A stretch of DNA of 64,000 nucleotides from VRUE01 sp963697915. GTDB lineage: Bacteria; Actinomycetota; Thermoleophilia; Solirubrobacterales; 70-9. This document shows, piece after piece, positions 23,973-32,025 of the stretch. How positions within the stretch are numbered: position 1 is the stretch's first letter; each line of letters starts with the position of its first letter. Location of the stretch: contig OY969103.1 of assembly GCA_963697915.1 (NCBI GenBank), positions 558,001 through 622,000 on the forward strand, written 5' to 3'. The notes under the pieces were generated by a model. The model was not told the DNA's origin and searched no databases. It saw only the letters and a list, made by a program, of their open reading frames with translations. Position numbers and translations under genes: made by a program.

Positions 23973-24701
23973 TCAGCCGCCTTCCGCTCCATCGGTCGAA
24001 ACCGGTTCCGCTTCGCCTTCCCCGGAGGCAGCCACAGGAGTCGGTGCCGCATCGAATGCAACAACGATCTCGAAACTGGCGACAGAGGCGTTCGATTCAC
24101 AACCCTCGCCCTGCGAAGGAGTTGCTGCACCGGTCACAACGCCACCGCTTTCCTCCGCCTCACCAAGCTCGGAGGACTGCACACCAACTCGGGTCACCCC
24201 CTCGATGTCCTTGAGTGCCGTGACGAAGCCGGCCACCTTCTCCTGGCCTTCAGCACATCCGCTCATTTCCAGGGCTGGTCCGTGAACAGCGCCGCGCAAA
24301 CCGGAACCGCCCCCGCTGGCCTCCGAGCTGGCACTCGCAGTGAGGCTGACCAACGAGACATCGTCGGGCAGGATCAGGGCCAGTTCGCGCATCACCCGCT
24401 CCCAGTCGAAGCGGCTGTCGGCGAGGCTCTGCACGGTCGCCACGCGCTGTTCGCTCATGTCGCGGAAGCTGGTGTAGCTGGCGAGGCGCGTCGCCTTTGC
24501 CGCGGCGACGGCATCCTCGCGTTCGACCTTTGCGAGCTCGGCTTCGCGTTCGGAGATCTGGTTGCCGAGCAGGACCACCGCGGTGACGCCGGCGAGGACC
24601 AAGACCAGGGCACCGAGGACGATGTAGGCGAGGGGGCCAGAGCGCAGCGGCGCCTGCTCGCCGCGGCGTTCCTCGGGGGGAATCAGGTTGACCGGGCGCA
24701 C
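23973..24701 (-). CDS. pilN: Type IV pilus alignment protein PilN
   Basis: 242 residues from GTG 24701. It opens with the PilN signature VNLIPPEERR, which binds PilM, followed by a transmembrane helix (LAYIVLGALVLVLAGVTAVV), a coiled coil and a PilN domain (WERVMRELALILPDDVSLVS). Directly follows pilM. Confidence 0.88.
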   Translation of the reverse strand: MRPVNLIPPEERRGEQAPLRSGPLAYIVLGALVLVLAGVTAVVLLGNQISEREAELAKVEREDAVAAAKATRLASYTSFRDMSEQRVATVQSLADSRFDWERVMRELALILPDDVSLVSLTASASSEASGGGSGLRGAVHGPALEMSGCAEGQEKVAGFVTALKDIEGVTRVGVQSSELGEAEESGGVVTGAATPSQGEGCESNASVASFEIVVAFDAAPTPVAASGEGEAEPVSTDGAEGG

Positions 24702-24702
24702 C

Positions 24703-25800
24703 TCAGCTCTCCAGCGCCAGGCCGTAGGAAAGGGTCAGCCGCGCCGCCGCGGCCGGCTCGAAGCCGGCCAGCGCCGACGGGCCGGCGACTACGATCGGCA
24801 GGCCGAGACCGGCCTCCATGCGGGCGGGAAGGCCGGTGATGGCGCTGCCGGGTCCGCAGATGACGATCTTCTCGACCTGCTGCGCGGCCTCCTGAGCGCC
24901 GTAGTAGTCGAGCGAGAGGCGCAGCTCGTCGACGAGCTGGATCACGCCCTCCTCGAGCGAGCGGCGCGCCTCGGCGATCGTCTCCGGGTCGCCCTCGATC
25001 TGCTCGAGCGGCAGTTCCAGCCCGGTGTGGTTGAGCCACTGGGTGGCGTGCTCGGCGCTGAGGTCGCGGGTCGAGGCAAGCCGCGCGGCGATCGCCTCGA
25101 GGCCGACGTGGGAGACGCGGGTGAAGAGACAGGTGCGACCGCGGGCGACCGCGAGGTTGGTGATGTCGCCGAGGCTGCAGTAGAGAACCGTCGCCGGGCC
25201 GGTGGGGGCCTCTCCTTCCCCCTCCCCCTCCGTCTCGGCGTTCGCCTCGCCGACCGCGGCGAGAGCACGGATCATGCCGAAGGCCGAGAGGTCCATCCCG
25301 ACCGGTTCGAGCCCGGCCCGGCGGATTGGCTCGACGAAGGACTTGACCATGTCGCGACGCGCGGCGACGACGACCACGTCGACCTGCGGCGTCCCGCCCT
25401 CCTCGGCGGCGACGCCGCCGACCACCTGGTGCTCTAGCACCGCCTGGTCGAGCGGCATCGGCATCTGCTCCTGGGCCTGGAAGCGGACCGCGGCTTCCAT
25501 CTCCTTCGGGTCCTCGATCGCCGGCAGGCGCAGGGTGCGGACGACGACGCGCTGGTTGCCGACCCCGATCCGCACCCGCTTGGCGAGCTTGTGCTCGGAG
25601 AAGAGCGACTTGAGGGCGGCGGAGAGACGGTCGGGGTCCAGGACCTCGCCCTCGTGGAAGGCACCGGGGTCGAGCGGCGCGACTCCGGAAGCCGTGACGC
25701 GCGCCGAGCCGTTCGCCTCGACTTCGGTCGCGGCGATGCTGCCGGCCTCGATGTCGAGACCGACCACGGACTGGGGCTTTTTCTGCCTGGTGAGTTGCAT
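24703..25800 (-). CDS. pilM: Type IV pilus actin-like ATPase PilM
   Basis: 365 residues from ATG 25800 (MQLTRQKKPQ). Actin/FtsA-fold motifs: VVGLDIEAGSIAATEV (phosphate 1), VLYCSLGDITNLAV (phosphate 2) and IVICGPGSAITGLP (adenosine). Cytoplasmic partner of the PilN N-terminus. A longer in-frame start at 25869 would take in the palindromic leader and is less likely. First of the pilM-N-O-P set. Confidence 0.88.
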   Translation of the reverse strand: MQLTRQKKPQSVVGLDIEAGSIAATEVEANGSARVTASGVAPLDPGAFHEGEVLDPDRLSAALKSLFSEHKLAKRVRIGVGNQRVVVRTLRLPAIEDPKEMEAAVRFQAQEQMPMPLDQAVLEHQVVGGVAAEEGGTPQVDVVVVAARRDMVKSFVEPIRRAGLEPVGMDLSAFGMIRALAAVGEANAETEGEGEGEAPTGPATVLYCSLGDITNLAVARGRTCLFTRVSHVGLEAIAARLASTRDLSAEHATQWLNHTGLELPLEQIEGDPETIAEARRSLEEGVIQLVDELRLSLDYYGAQEAAQQVEKIVICGPGSAITGLPARMEAGLGLPIVVAGPSALAGFEPAAAARLTLSYGLALES

Positions 25801-25913
25801 GAAAGGGTCGCGTGGCGCCACGCGCCCTCTCTGGATCGACAGGAAGGGCGAAAACCTTTCGCCCTGCAAGTACTCATTTCTAGGGGAACCTGGACGAAGC
25901 TACGAGCGCACGC

Positions 25914-26666
25914 CTAGAACGTGCCCAGATACCAGTCGATCAGCTCTTCGCCGGCGAGCAGGCCGACGACGCCGCCGAGGGCGAGGAACGGCCCAAACGG
26001 GATCGCCCGCTTGCGCGCAGCCGCCCCGTGGCGGGCGATCAGCGCCAGTCCGACCAGCGAGCCGGCAAGCAGGGCGACGAGCATCGCCGGGGCGACCTCG
26101 CGGCCGAGGAAGAGTCCCATCGTCGCCGCCAGCTTCACGTCGCCCATCCCCATGCCCCGTGGGTAGGCGAGCGCCGCGGCGAACAGCAGGCCCCCCGCGC
26201 CGGCGGCGGCGATCGCCCGCTCGGGCAGGCTGGCGGGGTCGGTCGCCACCGCGATCCCCACCCCGACGACCGCCGCGACCAGGAGGATCTTGTTGGGAAT
26301 GATCCGCCGCTCGAGGTCGGTCAGGGTCACGGCGGCGAGCGTGGTGACGAAGACCAGCCCGAGCGCGACCTCGGCGAGGTCATCCCAGAGGACGAGGACG
26401 GTGGCGGCGTAGAGGGCGCCGAGTGCCAGCTCAATCAGGGGATAGCGCGGTGAGATCGCCGCCCCGCAGCAGCGCGCCCGCCCCCCCAGCACCACCCACG
26501 AGACAACCGGGACGTTGTCGTAGGCGGCGATTTGGACGCCGCAGGCGGGGCAGCGCGAGCGCGGTCCGACAACCGACTCACCGCGGGGCACGCGGTGGGC
26601 GACGACGCTGACGAAGCTGCCCATCACCGCCCCGCCGACGAACGCGAGTATCGCTGCAGCGACCAT
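25914..26666 (-). CDS. pilD: Prepilin peptidase / N-methyltransferase PilD
   Basis: 250 residues with ~7 hydrophobic segments. The two catalytic Asp of A24 peptidases are in TLTDLERRIIPNKI and MGMGDVKLAA. The N-terminal methyltransferase zinc loop has CPAC but the second pair reads RARCCG where relatives have RCRxCG. It cleaves class III leader peptides at the Gly before Phe/Tyr/Ser in the pilins of this locus and methylates the new N-terminus. Confidence 0.92.
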   Translation of the reverse strand: MVAAAILAFVGGAVMGSFVSVVAHRVPRGESVVGPRSRCPACGVQIAAYDNVPVVSWVVLGGRARCCGAAISPRYPLIELALGALYAATVLVLWDDLAEVALGLVFVTTLAAVTLTDLERRIIPNKILLVAAVVGVGIAVATDPASLPERAIAAAGAGGLLFAAALAYPRGMGMGDVKLAATMGLFLGREVAPAMLVALLAGSLVGLALIARHGAAARKRAIPFGPFLALGGVVGLLAGEELIDWYLGTF

Positions 26667-26693
26667 GGCGCGGTAGTTCGACGCGGTCGCGGA

Positions 26694-28361
26694 CTATCCG
26701 GCTTCGGGGAAGTCCAGCGTCTCACGCTGGATGTGCCAGGAGGGCTCGACCGGGTTGAGGAAGTGCGGCGGCTCCATGTAGCGCAGCCGGTCATCGTAGT
26801 TGTAGTCCTTGATGTAGCCGCTGTCGGTGCCGCCCTTGGTCACGCCGACGGCGCCGCGGAATTTCTGCGAGATCGCCCCGTTGACCTGGAGGTTGCCCAG
26901 TTCTTTGCCGCAGTCGTAGTGGTCAACGATGAAGGAGCGCTGGATGGCGAGGATCGCGGCGTCGATTCGGTTGATCGGGTTGAATCCCGATTCTTCGCTG
27001 CCGCCGCAGTCGGCCATTTTGGTGTCGTCGATGTCTGAGTAGGGATGGCGGACACGCACGAAGTTGTTGGCGATCAGGCCGAGGAGACCCTGACTACCGC
27101 TTACTCGTTCGACATCGTCCCAGATGATGATGTCGTCTTCGGCGGCGATGGTCAGCGGTTTGGAGAGTTTGCCACTTACCCGGGCGACGCCGCAATCCGA
27201 TCCTTTCGGGTAGGTCGCGGTAAACGGAGAGTAGTCGGTGGAGGGTGAGCAGGACGGCCAAGCGGTGCCCGATTTGTCCGGACAGGAGCCATTGGCGACG
27301 TAGATCACACCTTCCGGCGGGAGGGATATTTCGCTTTGGGTTCCGGCGTTAGTGGTCACCGTCATTTTCGTCCCGTTCAGCTGGATCCTGGTCTGACAGG
27401 AGTAGGTGTAGGTGGACCCCGCGACGTCTTTCAACGCGCTGTTGGTCACGGGCGGCGTAAGCACCGGCGCGGTGGTCACGAACGGGCCGTTGAATTTCGG
27501 GTTCGCGGTGCTGCACGAGGTGCTCGGGTTGAGCGAGGAGCAGGCGTGCCAGCCGGGCGGCGGTTTGTCCGGTGCCCCGACCTCGGTCAGGTCGGCGGGA
27601 CCACGACCGAAGCTGGGGTTGCCACTGATCACGATGCTGTCGTTGGTGTGAAGCGGGCCGTCGATGTCATCGCCGGAGGTGAAGACGATCTTGTCGCAAT
27701 AGCGACCGTTGATGGGGCCAGGCGGATTAGAGCCGGGGATTTCCGTGTCCTGGCGGCCTTCGCGGATGAACTGGGCGCAGTGCGCGTAGGCGTTGGTGGT
27801 CCAGGTCTGTTTGCCGTAGGTAATCGGGTCCGAAGTCTCGAACTGGGTGAAGTAGACGTAGTCGAGCAGGCTCGCCCGTTTGTAGCTGGCGACGAGCGAG
27901 GCCTTCGCCTCGCCAACGTAGCCGGTGGAGCGGATCCGGAAGGTGCCGGTATTCGGGCCGCTCTGCTCGAGCATCGAGCCCACCGGGTCGCCTGGATCGC
28001 ATTTGTCTTTGCCGCTCGCCGGCAGCAGCTCGATCGCGTAGCTGGCCCCTGCCGGGCCCGGGACCGGGCGCGCTTTCAACGCTTCGTCAGGTTCGTCGCG
28101 CTCCTGGTTCACGGCATTCGGTTCCGGTACGTCGGTGCAGCGCGCCCAGTAGCTGTTGTCCTTGTTGAGGTGGAAGGAGTAGTCGGCGATACCCGCCTGC
28201 GCCGCTGCATGGGCGCGCTTGTAGTCGAGGTTGCGCTGGACCAGGTTGAGATCGCCGTTGCTGGCCGCAAGCGCAGCCGCCGCCAAGACCGAGATCAGCG
28301 TCACGGCGCCGATCGCGGCGACCATCGTGTAACCGTCCTCCGCCGCCGCCCTCACACGCAT
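26694..28361 (-). CDS. Large pilin-like protein (PilX position)
   Basis: 555 residues. N-terminus EDGYTMVAAIGAVTLISVLA is a class III leader followed by a hydrophobic pilin helix, but position +5 lacks the usual Glu. A helical stretch (YKRAHAAAQAGIADYSFHL) and a long domain with several Cys follow (about ten, for example YDCGKELGNLQVNGAI near the C-terminus), suggestive of a minor-pilin tip or adhesin-like protein. It overlaps the PilW-like gene by ten bases. Confidence 0.7.
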   Translation of the reverse strand: MRVRAAAEDGYTMVAAIGAVTLISVLAAAALAASNGDLNLVQRNLDYKRAHAAAQAGIADYSFHLNKDNSYWARCTDVPEPNAVNQERDEPDEALKARPVPGPAGASYAIELLPASGKDKCDPGDPVGSMLEQSGPNTGTFRIRSTGYVGEAKASLVASYKRASLLDYVYFTQFETSDPITYGKQTWTTNAYAHCAQFIREGRQDTEIPGSNPPGPINGRYCDKIVFTSGDDIDGPLHTNDSIVISGNPSFGRGPADLTEVGAPDKPPPGWHACSSLNPSTSCSTANPKFNGPFVTTAPVLTPPVTNSALKDVAGSTYTYSCQTRIQLNGTKMTVTTNAGTQSEISLPPEGVIYVANGSCPDKSGTAWPSCSPSTDYSPFTATYPKGSDCGVARVSGKLSKPLTIAAEDDIIIWDDVERVSGSQGLLGLIANNFVRVRHPYSDIDDTKMADCGGSEESGFNPINRIDAAILAIQRSFIVDHYDCGKELGNLQVNGAISQKFRGAVGVTKGGTDSGYIKDYNYDDRLRYMEPPHFLNPVEPSWHIQRETLDFPEAG

Positions 28362-29056
28362 GGCCGGTTCACTTCCGCGCTGTCCTCGCTCGCCGGTTCG
28401 ATCCGCAGAGTGGTCGAGTCCGTTAGGGCGATTCGCGAGTCATCGTCCGTGGGTCCCCCACCTCCTGAACCAACGGCAAAGGCAACGTCGATCTGCACCG
28501 TGCGGGCGGCCTCTTCTGAGTCGAGCGGCGGGCTCAACGGGACGGTCTCCACCTCGCCGTCTTTGTTGGCGTCTTCGTACGCGTAGTAGCGGAACAGGGG
28601 CGTCGGCGCCGCCGGGTTGCCGAGCTCGGCCGTGCTCACGCCGTCGACCAGGGCGAAAGTCGACGAAGCAGCGCTGGAGAAGGTCCAGTTCGGCGGCGAA
28701 CCCCCTGGCAGAGCTTTGTACACGGTCTCGCTCAAGACCCCATTCGCGAGGGCGATCCGGAATTCATCGGGGGTGGGACTGACATCGTCCCCGGCCATCG
28801 AGAGCAGGATCATCGAATTTTCGGTGCTACCCGCCCGTACCGGGGCAAGGCCCGGCGAAACACAGGCAGCATGGAGGCGGTCGATGATCCGCGTCATCGC
28901 CGGCCTCGCGCGCTGGTTCGCGGCAACGTGTTCCGCGGTCCGGTCTTGGTGGCGGGTTGCGACTTGGACGATAGTCAGGATCGCGCCGAGGACGATCAGC
29001 GAGACCATCATTCCGACAAGCAGCTCTACGAGCGTGTAGCCGTGCTCGTCGTTCAT
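28352..29056 (-). CDS. Minor prepilin, PilW-like
   Basis: 234 residues; class III leader MNDEHG followed by YTLVELLVGMMVSLIVLGAI, with the conserved Glu at +5. The C-terminal domain is beta-rich. Overlaps the PilV-like gene by four bases and the PilX-position gene by ten, so the minor pilins are translated together. Confidence 0.82.
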   Translation of the reverse strand: MNDEHGYTLVELLVGMMVSLIVLGAILTIVQVATRHQDRTAEHVAANQRARPAMTRIIDRLHAACVSPGLAPVRAGSTENSMILLSMAGDDVSPTPDEFRIALANGVLSETVYKALPGGSPPNWTFSSAASSTFALVDGVSTAELGNPAAPTPLFRYYAYEDANKDGEVETVPLSPPLDSEEAARTVQIDVAFAVGSGGGGPTDDDSRIALTDSTTLRIEPASEDSAEVNRPCV

Positions 29057-30408
29057 GGGCAGGACCCTTCACCGACTTCGGGGTGTCCGAGAAAGAACGC
29101 GATCGGGGTTCCGAGCTCCGTCTGGGCCGGATCTTCCGGTAGGTCCACGTCGGTTTCGGTGATTCGTTTCCCTTCGTGCTCGACGCAGACGGTGTAGCGA
29201 CCGAAGGGCAGACCGGGATCGTCGAGCCCGCCACTGGCGTTGGTCGTGTAGGTGTGCTGGATTGATTCTTCCTCGGCGTCTTTGCAGAGTTCGTCGGTCA
29301 CAACCACATTGGCCCCCTGCACCGGGTCGCCACGTTCTTCTTGCCCAGGTCCGCTCCCGCTCCACACGGTCAGGTCGAGCGCCGGCAGGCGCAGCTGAAC
29401 CGGCGTCACATCACCGGGCGTGACCAGCGCTTCGGCGATCACCCCGGACGATTCGTTGCCTTCGGATTCGGGTCCTTCGTAGGCGCTGGGATCGTTCCCG
29501 TCACAGCTGCCGGCAAACACGACGTATTGGGATTCGAAGGGGAAGAGTTTCGTCGCCTGCAAGACCGGCGCCGGAGACGAGGAGACGAATGGCCTCGGAG
29601 AGATCAGGTTGCTGTTGAAGGCAAGAATCGAGTCGAAGGAGGTTTCAACCACTTCACCGTCGACCCAGGTCTCGAACCCGATCTCGATCGTGCCCGGCTC
29701 GTCGTACTGGAGCACGAGGGTGTTGGTGCCCTCGGCGACGACGCTGGTCGGCTGCTGCTCGGGCGGGTTCCCGAAGCGGTCGATCAATTCGCTTACCAGA
29801 GGCGGCGGCGAGATGGTCAGCGTGTAGTTGCCGTCGGCAAGGTTGCCGAAGATCCGGCAGCCGCTGGGACCGGTCGAGCCGCTGAAGGAGCCCTCTCCTT
29901 TTTCGTGGACCCCGGAGAGGACCGCCCCCTCCACCCCGTCGCTGCGGGCGTCTTCGATCTGAATCGCCAGCGCTCCGCGCTCGGCGGAGATCGAGCCGTT
30001 TGGCGGCGCCACCAGGCTCTGGGTTTCGACCGGCGGACGGGCGCCGATGCTCGGCCAGGTGACCCGCGAGCGGATCAGGAGGTAGTCGGCTTCGTCCGCT
30101 TCGCCAGCTTGGCACGAGGGCGTGACCGTGCCGTCCTCCTTGAATTCGGCGTCGGAGTCGACCGTGTAGGGAATCCCGTCGACGACGATCTGGCGCGATT
30201 CGTCGAAGTTGGAGAGATCGGAGATCCGCATCGTCCGCATCCGCGCCAGGTCGGCCTGCGCCAGTCCGTGCGCCTGGGCACGGTGGCGCTCCTGCGCGGT
30301 CGAGCGCGAGGCGGAGTCGAGGGCGTTGAAGACGCCGATCGCCGCAACGGTGATCAGGATCGCGCTGACCAGCACCTCAACCAGGACGCTGCCCTGCTCA
30401 TCCTTCAT
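29053..30408 (-). CDS. Minor prepilin, PilV-like, with large C-terminal domains
   Basis: 451 residues from ATG 30408. Leader MKDEQG followed by SVLVEVLVSAILITVAAIG, Glu at +5. Unlike typical ~170-residue PilV it carries two extra carboxypeptidase-regulatory/SpaA-like beta segments (SGCRIFGNLADGNYTLTI; TYTTNASGGLDDPGLPFGRY), the kind of Ig-like domain found in surface adhesins. Confidence 0.78.
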   Translation of the reverse strand: MKDEQGSVLVEVLVSAILITVAAIGVFNALDSASRSTAQERHRAQAHGLAQADLARMRTMRISDLSNFDESRQIVVDGIPYTVDSDAEFKEDGTVTPSCQAGEADEADYLLIRSRVTWPSIGARPPVETQSLVAPPNGSISAERGALAIQIEDARSDGVEGAVLSGVHEKGEGSFSGSTGPSGCRIFGNLADGNYTLTISPPPLVSELIDRFGNPPEQQPTSVVAEGTNTLVLQYDEPGTIEIGFETWVDGEVVETSFDSILAFNSNLISPRPFVSSSPAPVLQATKLFPFESQYVVFAGSCDGNDPSAYEGPESEGNESSGVIAEALVTPGDVTPVQLRLPALDLTVWSGSGPGQEERGDPVQGANVVVTDELCKDAEEESIQHTYTTNASGGLDDPGLPFGRYTVCVEHEGKRITETDVDLPEDPAQTELGTPIAFFLGHPEVGEGSCP

Positions 30409-30467
30409 CTGGCTAGCCTCAAGACGCACTTAATGCCTATCGGCACCGCATTGTCGCTTCTAAAGCC

Positions 30468-30500
30468 CAAAAACAAGGGCGGGCCCATGGGCCCGCCCTT
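30468..30500 (-). terminator. Intrinsic terminator after pilA
   Basis: Perfect 26-base palindrome (arms AAGGGCGGGCCC and GGGCCCGCCCTT, 30475-30500) followed on the minus strand by GTTTTTG. It separates pilA from the minor pilins. Confidence 0.8.
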
Positions 30501-30546
30501 TGCCTCTTGCCGGCTTTCATCGCCAGCTATCACTTACGCGAGGCGA

Positions 30547-31053
30547 CTACTGACTCCAGTCGCCCTGGCCGCCTTCCCCGTCATCGGGGCATCCGCCTTC
30601 ACCCTCGGTGCTGCAACCGAAGGTAACGGCACCGCCGTTACGCGCGATCGTGAAAACGTTGCCGGTGTCTGATTCGACGCCGACGGCGTAGGTGGTGTCG
30701 CCTGGGTTCGTTTCGGCCGTGGGCTCACCATTCGTCATCGTGCCCCCAATGAAGATCGCCGGAGCATCAGCAAGCGTCGGCTCGATGTCCTCCAAGATGA
30801 GCTCGGTGGCATCCGTGTATTCACCCTGGTTTTCCGTAGCCCACGTCTCGATCGCCGTCTGAGCGGTCCGCGCGGCGGCCTTGGCCTGAGCATCCGTGCC
30901 CTTGTCCCGCTGGTTAAAGAACGCGGGAATGGCGATCGCGGCGAGGATGCCGAGGATGAGCATGACGACGAGAAGCTCGATCAGCGTGAAGCCGGCCTCC
31001 CTGTCGCCACTGAGCCGGGCGTTCATCTTGGCCCGGAGATTCTGGAGCAACAT
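30547..31053 (-). CDS. pilA: Major type IV pilin PilA/PilE
   Basis: 168 residues. Leader ends in ...DREAG and the mature protein starts FTLIELLVVMLILGILAAIA, the canonical type IVa pilin helix with Glu at +5. The C-terminal domain has two Cys near the end (TFGCSTEGEGGCPDD), a probable D-loop disulfide. ATG 31053 has an AGGAGGT ribosome binding site. Upstream is a GEMM riboswitch and downstream an intrinsic terminator, so it is a monocistronic, ligand-controlled pilin gene. Confidence 0.93.
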   Translation of the reverse strand: MLLQNLRAKMNARLSGDREAGFTLIELLVVMLILGILAAIAIPAFFNQRDKGTDAQAKAAARTAQTAIETWATENQGEYTDATELILEDIEPTLADAPAIFIGGTMTNGEPTAETNPGDTTYAVGVESDTGNVFTIARNGGAVTFGCSTEGEGGCPDDGEGGQGDWSQ

Positions 31054-31120
31054 TAGTGACCTCCTATGGTCCTAATCGTTTGCGCCAGAGCCCCGTGTGG
31101 TGCCACGTGGTGTCCCTCGA

Positions 31121-31208
31121 CCCCGGTGGTAGCCCGGCCGGCTCCGCAAGCGGAGCCCCGAAGGCTTTGCGCCCCCGCCTCACAGCGAGTTTGCCTTTTG
31201 CACCGAGG
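31121..31208 (-). promoter_or_regulatory. Class I cyclic-dinucleotide (GEMM-I) riboswitch in the pilA leader
   Basis: On the minus strand: P1 CCTCGGT pairs with ACCGGGG; conserved AAAAGGCAAAC; P2 hairpin closed by a GTGA (GNRA) tetraloop; the core GCGCAAAGCC; a long P3 GGCTCCGC/GCGGAGCC; and the tetraloop receptor GGGCTACC. This is the c-di-GMP-I consensus. A 67-base platform without a T-run leads to the pilA ribosome binding site, so translational control or antitermination is possible. Whether it prefers c-di-GMP or cGAMP cannot be settled by eye. Confidence 0.88.
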
Positions 31209-31324
31209 CACTGGCAGATTCACAAGGGGCTAATCGGCCGTTACACGAATCCCTTGATCCCCGAAATTTGGCCTTCATCGCGCCAAAAGTCAGGTTCACT
31301 GCCCAAATGAACACCCATTCGCCG

Positions 31325-31720
31325 CTAAGCCGGCTGGATCACCGGCAGGCAGTAATCCTCGGCCGTAGTCGCGAGGCGCTCGTCGTAAGTCACGAAGGCA
31401 CCCAGGTCGTCGCGAACGCTGAGCGCAGTCGCCAGGTGAAGGGCGTCGAGGCTGCGCAGTCCAGGGGGTCGAAGCGAGGTCGCCTCACCCAGGACAGCGT
31501 CGTCGAGCGGCAGGAGAGAAACGTCGAGGAGCCAATTGCGCGCCTCCCGCGCATACTCGTTGCTGTGGCGCGAACAGGCCCGAATCGCCTCGACGCCGAG
31601 GAGAGCGCTCGAGACGTAGCCGTCCCACTCAGCCAGCTCCTTGCGAAGGGCATCCTCCTCCTCGCACAGCACCAGCTTCACGTACGCGGACGTGTCGAGG
31701 TAAGCAAGCCGCGGCGCTAT
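31325..31720 (-). CDS. vapC: PIN-domain toxin (VapC), no canonical start codon
   Basis: PIN domain: AYLDTSAYVKLVL with the first metal-binding Asp, a Glu in SSALLGVEAIRA, SLDALHLATAL with the third acidic residue, and TYDERL. The frame upstream of the Asp contains no ATG, GTG or TTG. The first is GTG at 31681, which would delete the essential Asp. An ATA at 31720 overlaps the antitoxin stop (ATAG) exactly where ATG would be expected. So either ATA initiation or a start-codon mutation has silenced the toxin. Coordinates assume ATA. Confidence 0.65.
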   Translation of the reverse strand: MAPRLAYLDTSAYVKLVLCEEEDALRKELAEWDGYVSSALLGVEAIRACSRHSNEYAREARNWLLDVSLLPLDDAVLGEATSLRPPGLRSLDALHLATALSVRDDLGAFVTYDERLATTAEDYCLPVIQPA

Positions 31721-31998
31721 AGCCGCTCTTCTCGGAGCTCCGCCAGGATCTCCTCGCTGTACGGCGGACCGGCCGGCGGCAGCGTTGATTCGCGCACGCG
31801 CTCCAGCAGGTCCCCTCGCGGCATCGTCGCCCCCCGCTCGGCGACGAGGCGGGCGATCGGCGAGTCGGCTGGGCCCGACGGCGTAAGGCGAGCGACCTCC
31901 CTGCCCCGCTCGGTGACCACGAAGCTCTCTCCCGCCTTGACCTGAGCCAGGTAGCGCGAGAGGTTCTGTCGCAGTTCACGCACGCCGACCGAGTCCAT
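31717..31998 (-). CDS. vapB: Phd/YefM-type antitoxin (VapB)
   Basis: 93 residues from ATG 31998: SVGVRELRQNLSRYLAQVKA, FVVTERGREVARLTP, the Phd/YefM fold, with an acidic C-terminal tail (EEILAELREERL) that should block the PIN toxin. Located between pilC and pilA, interrupting the pilus locus; an upstream ATG at 32025 would overlap the pilC stop. Confidence 0.82.
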   Translation of the reverse strand: MDSVGVRELRQNLSRYLAQVKAGESFVVTERGREVARLTPSGPADSPIARLVAERGATMPRGDLLERVRESTLPPAGPPYSEEILAELREERL

Positions 31999-32025
31999 GT
32001 GCGTCAACGTAGCACATTGATACAC

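Noticed and set aside
25809..25824. 16-bp palindrome CGCGTGGCGCCACGCG upstream of pilM
   Set aside because: Short GC palindromes are common in this composition; no promoter or partner site supports a role.
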